From: an uncultured Mollicutes bacterium
GTDB lineage: Bacteria; Bacillota_I; Bacilli_A; RF39; UBA660
NCBI GenBank assembly: GCA_900550145.1
Contig: URRF01000026.1
Location: 1-17,456, forward strand
Reading direction: 5' to 3'
Length of the DNA stretch: 17,456 nucleotides
Under the pieces are notes generated by a model. The model did not search any database. It worked only from the letters and a program-made list of their open reading frames with translations, and was not told where the DNA came from. A program made the position numbers and the translations under genes. Positions 14,455-17,456 of the stretch are shown here, piece by piece. Numbering within the stretch: the stretch's first letter is position 1; each line of letters starts with the position of its first letter.

Positions 14455-14483
14455 ATTATATCAAATATAGTATAAATTGTTGA
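14455..14483 (-). promoter_or_regulatory. Sigma-A promoter of hemW-gmk
   Basis: On the minus strand: TCAACA (14478-14483), a 17-base spacer ending in TGA, and TATAAT (14455-14460), a perfect extended -10. I saw no terminator hairpin between lepA and this promoter, so some read-through from lepA is likely. Confidence 0.7.
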
Positions 14484-14507
14484 TACATTTTACTTTCACT
14501 TTACATT

Positions 14508-16289
14508 TTATTTTTCATCAACAGATAACACAGACAAAAATGCTTCCTGAGGAATTTCTACTGATCCCACCATTTTCATTCTCTTCTTACCCTCTTTTTG
14601 TTTCTCTAATAACTTTCTTTTCCTTGTTATATCTCCGCCATAACATTTAGCAAGTACATTCTTTCTCATTGCTTTTATATCACTTCTTGCTATTACCTTA
14701 TTTGAAATACACGCTTGAATAGGAACCTCAAACATCTGCCTTGGAATTATTTTTTTCAAATTTTCTACTATAACTTTACCTCTTTTATATGCAAAATCCT
14801 TATGGACAATAATACTTAAAGCATCAACTATTTCACCATTTATTAATATATCCATTTTAACTAAATTACTAGTTTTATAACCAATTAAATCATAATCAAA
14901 TGAAGCATAACCCTTCGTATAACTCTTAAGCTTATCAAAAAAATCATACACTATCTCAGATAAAGGTATTTCATAATGAATATTAACTCTACTCGAATCA
15001 ATATATTCCATATTTATAAATGTACCTCTTTTATCTTGACACAATTCCATAACAGAACCAACAAATTCATTTGGTACAAAAATACTTGTTTTTATATATG
15101 GTTCCTTTATATCTTTAATTATAGTTCTATCAGGAAGCTTAGTTGGATTTTCAACCATAACTATATTCCCATCAGTTAAAGTAACCTCATAAACAACACT
15201 TGGACTTGTTGCAATCAAATTTATATTAAATTCTCTTTCAATCCTTTCTTCTATTACATCCATATGAAGCATACCTAAAAATCCGCATCTGAATCCAAAG
15301 CCAAGTGCTTTAGAAGTTTCCGGTTCAAAACTTAATGAAGCATCATTTAACTTAAGCTTTTCAAGTGCTTCCTTTAACTCAAGATACTTTTTTGAATCAA
15401 TTGGATATAACCCACAAAACACCATAGGTTTTATCTCTTTATAACCAATAAGTGCACAACTAGGATTACTAACACTACTAATTGTATCACCAACTTTAAC
15501 ATCACTAATACTCTTTATTGAACCAGTTATATAGCCAACCTCACCAGAACAAAGTTCACTAAGTTTCTTAGGATTAGGAGTATTAACACCAACCTCAACA
15601 ACATCATAAACTGCACCAGTTGATAACATCTTTATCTTATCTCCCACTTTAATTTTACCATTAAATACACGAGTATAAATAATTACACCCTTATAAGGAT
15701 CAAAAACACTATCAAATATTAATGCTTGCAACTTATCACTATCACTCTTTGGATATGGTATCTTATCAATCACCTCATCCAACAATTCAACTATACCCGT
15801 ACCATTTTTAGCACTAACCAAAAGTATTTCATCCTCATTAAATCCAAGATTATCTACTATTTCCTTCTTCACTCTCGAAACATCCGCATTTGGTAAATCT
15901 ATCTTATTTATAACAGGTATTACAGTTAAATTATGAGAAAGTGCCAAATATAAATTAGCAATAGTCTGTGCCTCTATCCCTTGAGTAGCATCAACAACAA
16001 GTATAGCACCCTCACAAGCAGCCAAACTCCTACTGACCTCATAAGTAAAATCAACATGACCCGGAGTATCAATCAAATGAAGAAGATAACCTTTATAACA
16101 TAACTGCACCGCATTCAACTTAATTGTTATTCCTCTTTCCCTCTCCAAATCCATAGAATCAAGCAATTGTTCCTTCTTTTCCCTCTCACTTATCGCATCA
16201 GTACACTCAAGTATCCTATCACAAAGAGTACTCTTACCATGATCTATATGAGCAATTATACTAAAATTCCTAATTTTTTTTATATCCAT
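14508..16289 (-). CDS. lepA: Elongation factor 4 (LepA) translational GTPase
   Basis: This ribosome-associated GTPase back-translocates or remodels stalled ribosomes. Its 593 residues are near the usual 600. Domain 1 carries AHIDHGKST (13-21), RERGITIK, DTPGHVDF, NKIDLPNAD and SAKNGTGI. Domains 2 and 3 follow, then the EF-G-V-like part (GFRCGFLGMLHMDVIEER), and the LepA-specific C-terminal domain with RKRKLLEKQKEGKKRMK and VEIPQEAFLSVL, which distinguishes it from EF-G. AGGTGAT sits five bases before the ATG. A strong promoter overlaps the terminator of the preceding gene. hemW often neighbours lepA in Bacillota, consistent with the order here. Confidence 0.98.
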   Translation of the reverse strand: MDIKKIRNFSIIAHIDHGKSTLCDRILECTDAISEREKKEQLLDSMDLERERGITIKLNAVQLCYKGYLLHLIDTPGHVDFTYEVSRSLAACEGAILVVDATQGIEAQTIANLYLALSHNLTVIPVINKIDLPNADVSRVKKEIVDNLGFNEDEILLVSAKNGTGIVELLDEVIDKIPYPKSDSDKLQALIFDSVFDPYKGVIIYTRVFNGKIKVGDKIKMLSTGAVYDVVEVGVNTPNPKKLSELCSGEVGYITGSIKSISDVKVGDTISSVSNPSCALIGYKEIKPMVFCGLYPIDSKKYLELKEALEKLKLNDASLSFEPETSKALGFGFRCGFLGMLHMDVIEERIEREFNINLIATSPSVVYEVTLTDGNIVMVENPTKLPDRTIIKDIKEPYIKTSIFVPNEFVGSVMELCQDKRGTFINMEYIDSSRVNIHYEIPLSEIVYDFFDKLKSYTKGYASFDYDLIGYKTSNLVKMDILINGEIVDALSIIVHKDFAYKRGKVIVENLKKIIPRQMFEVPIQACISNKVIARSDIKAMRKNVLAKCYGGDITRKRKLLEKQKEGKKRMKMVGSVEIPQEAFLSVLSVDEK

Positions 16290-16307
16290 AAAAAATCACC
16301 TAAATGT

Positions 16308-16336
16308 ATTATAACAAAAAAATACATAAGTTTCAA
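16308..16336 (-). promoter_or_regulatory. Sigma-A promoter of lepA inside the preceding terminator
   Basis: On the minus strand: TTGAAA (16331-16336), a 17-base spacer, and TATAAT (16308-16313) preceded by TGT. The -35 lies in the loop and arm of the upstream terminator, and the terminator T-run leads straight into the extended -10. Confidence 0.8.
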
Positions 16337-16347
16337 AAACTCATGTA
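16316..16347 (-). terminator. Intrinsic terminator of the surface protein gene
   Basis: Eleven-base arms TACATGAGTTT and AAACTTATGTA on the minus strand, with one G-T wobble, a three-base loop, and seven T following. It is the strongest hairpin in the window. Confidence 0.85.
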
Positions 16348-16358
16348 CTTATTTTTTA

Positions 16359-17279
16359 TTATACTCCTGCTTTTAATATATACGGATTACTTTCACTACC
16401 ATTTCCACTATCTATTAAGACATTGCTTTTTAGATAGATTGCAGGAAAGAATGCGCTGTTGTTTTTTGCAGGACCATTTAAAATGTTAACCTGGCTTATC
16501 AATCCCCAAACGTTATTAGAATCTTTATTATTTAATCCAGGTGATAAAGTCCAAAACCATAGTCCCTTTGGCATCCAATTATTTCTATTACATATATATT
16601 CCCTGTTGTCTTCTTTAATCATATTAACTTCACATATACTTTCACCACTTGCATATGCCCAGTCTGTTACGTATGGTAAACCAATATATCCAGTCCATTC
16701 TGTTGTTCTTATTATGTTATCATTGCAATTATCGCTGCTTGTACAATTTTTACCTGTTTTCGTTCCTCTTTCATCTTGATAAAATGCAAGTGTGTCTGTT
16801 CTTGTTTTATATTCTATTGCACCTGTATTCCATGTATGATTATCTATTAATGATTTAGATGCTTCATCTAGTGTACTTGTTGGACATGCTAGAGTATTGT
16901 TATCCGCATTGTAAGCGACGTTGGTGAATATGGTGCCCTTCTTGGTGGAAGCAAGAGCGTTGGGGTTGGATTTCTCGTTGGTGCCGGGTGCAACGCCGAA
17001 GAAGCCGTTCTCGGGGTTGATGGCATAGAGCCTGCCGTCCTCGCCCTTTCTGATCCACGAAATATCGTCGCCGACGCACCATACGCGGTAGCCCTTCTTA
17101 TAATATCCCTCGGGAGGAATAAGCATGGCAAGGTTGGTCTTGCCGCAGGCTGAGGGGAATGCGGCGCAGATGTATTTGATCTCGCCGTTGGGCTTCTGGA
17201 GGCCGAGGATGAGCATGCGCGGAGTGCCAAGCTCGCGCGCATCAAAAATGGGACCGTCAATGGTTTTCTTGTCTTTCAT
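16359..17279 (-). CDS. Chimeric frame: GTP-type PEPCK fragment joined to the C-terminus of a surface protein
   Basis: One open frame of 306 residues joins two unrelated proteins. Residues about 22-128 are a GTP-dependent phosphoenolpyruvate carboxykinase segment: MLILGLQKPNG, FPSACGKTNLAM (kinase P-loop), VGDDISW, INPENGFFGVAPGTN, KKGTIFTNVAYNADNNT. PEPCK should continue with a WWEGL-like stretch and hundreds more residues. Instead the frame switches to an extracytoplasmic domain with GYIGLPYVTDWAYASG, WTLSPGLN, FFPAIYLKSNV and GNGSESNPYIL, typical of DUF6273/FISUMP-like surface proteins in AT-rich gut Bacillota. Codon use and G+C switch at the same place. The real surface protein therefore lacks its N-terminus here, and PEPCK lacks both ends. 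AGAGAGG precedes the ATG at 17279. I do not believe the fusion is a biological protein. Confidence 0.6.
   Translation of the reverse strand: MKDKKTIDGPIFDARELGTPRMLILGLQKPNGEIKYICAAFPSACGKTNLAMLIPPEGYYKKGYRVWCVGDDISWIRKGEDGRLYAINPENGFFGVAPGTNEKSNPNALASTKKGTIFTNVAYNADNNTLACPTSTLDEASKSLIDNHTWNTGAIEYKTRTDTLAFYQDERGTKTGKNCTSSDNCNDNIIRTTEWTGYIGLPYVTDWAYASGESICEVNMIKEDNREYICNRNNWMPKGLWFWTLSPGLNNKDSNNVWGLISQVNILNGPAKNNSAFFPAIYLKSNVLIDSGNGSESNPYILKAGV
16890..16912. other. Junction between AT-rich and GC-rich DNA
   Basis: To the left, sequence and codons match the rest of the window; to the right, G and C dominate through to the end. The protein likeness changes from surface protein to PEPCK within these bases. 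A short shared stretch coding for Asn-Asn-Thr may be the microhomology of the join. Confidence 0.75.
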
Positions 17280-17324
17280 TCAATTTACCTCTCTCTGTAG
17301 ATTTTTTAATTGAACTGTAGCTTT

Positions 17325-17369
17325 GCCGCAAATGCGGCGCGGCCTATTTATAACCAGCGGCATAGCCGC
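17325..17369. repeat. Two GC-rich inverted repeats upstream of the PEPCK fragment
   Basis: GCCGCA-AA-TGCGGC (17325-17338) and GCGGC-ATA-GCCGC (17357-17369) lie between the end of the right-edge frame and the PEPCK-like start. Their composition is foreign to the rest of the window. They may terminate the right-edge gene, but no T-run follows, so the role is uncertain. Confidence 0.5.
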
Positions 17370-17385
17370 GTGTTACCTTATTAAA

Positions 17386-17456
17386 TTAGTTGTCGCTTAT
17401 TGCCATGAGGTACACGCCCGTCTCGCCGTCGAACTCCGGCAGGCGAACCTCGATCA
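17386..17456 (-). CDS. C-terminal end of an unidentified gene entering from the right edge
   Basis: A minus-strand frame enters at the right edge and ends at TAA 17386, giving 22 visible residues that close with YLMAISDN. Its G+C-rich codons match the PEPCK fragment, not the AT-rich genes. It is too short to identify, and at this length the frame could be fortuitous. Hairpins follow the stop. Confidence 0.35.
   Translation of the reverse strand, partial: IEVRLPEFDGETGVYLMAISDN

Noticed and set aside
16889..17260. Minus-strand frame rich in Arg, Ala, Pro and Ser
   Set aside because: It is the out-of-frame shadow of the PEPCK fragment in GC-rich DNA and has no motif or RBS.
16359..17279. A novel PEPCK-surface protein fusion enzyme
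   Set aside because: PEPCK lacks its N-terminal half and its C-terminal half, the join coincides with a composition jump, and surface domains belong outside the cell while PEPCK is cytosolic.
1..17456. Mycoplasma-type code with TGA as Trp
   Set aside because: Trp codons are TGG, and TGA ends ftsY, ylxM and the lipoprotein gene at places where neighbours begin or terminators follow.

Overview
The window looks like a contig from an uncultured, very AT-rich, low-G+C Gram-positive bacterium. By eye about a quarter of bases are G+C over most of its length. The gene set (uppS, ffh-ylxM-ftsY, priA, gmk, hemW, lepA, kinase-less PASTA and cysteine-rich repeat surface proteins, a CotD-like coat protein) and tight packing suggest a reduced-genome relative of Bacilli/Mycoplasmatota, such as the gut RF39-type lineages. 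That placement is inference. Trp is written TGG, and TGA serves as a stop at 4604, 4311 and 11962, so the ordinary bacterial code applies rather than Mycoplasma code 4. Shine-Dalgarno sites are clear before most genes, and several use the 3' part of the extended site (GGTGAT).

Layout: almost everything is on the minus strand, so transcription runs right to left. From left: the RBS and promoter of a gene just off the left edge (probably cdsA); uppS with its own promoter; a two-gene unit of a CotD-like coat protein and a cation-efflux transporter, preceded by a sigma-K-like promoter; then a block priA - YkgJ-like Cys-cluster protein - ftsY - ylxM - ffh - unknown 278-residue protein, ending in a hairpin terminator. 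This block holds the SRP targeting pathway (Ffh, FtsY, YlxM) and the replication-restart helicase. Next is a long membrane-anchored protein with about twelve two-cysteine repeats, diverging from a plus-strand gene for a kinase-less PASTA-repeat membrane protein. The PASTA gene converges on a small lipoprotein gene, with back-to-back terminators. Then come gmk and hemW (one transcript) and lepA.

Right end: after the lepA promoter and a strong terminator lies the C-terminal part of an extracytoplasmic protein. In the same reading frame it runs into a GTP-type phosphoenolpyruvate carboxykinase fragment at about 16,890-16,912. There base composition jumps from AT-rich to GC-rich and stays GC-rich to the end. 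I read this as a chimeric join (assembly or library artefact, less likely a real insertion), not a real fusion protein. The PEPCK piece also lacks its usual N-terminal half, hinting at a second discontinuity.

Themes worth a second look are: promoters overlapping or adjoining the preceding gene's terminator at five places; stop codons lying inside terminator hairpins; a CotD-like gene translationally coupled to a metal exporter; an unknown SRP-operon protein that looks like a zinc-protease fold with lost metal ligands; and recent repeat expansion in the cysteine-rich surface protein. I found no tRNA, rRNA, CRISPR array, transposase or phage gene.
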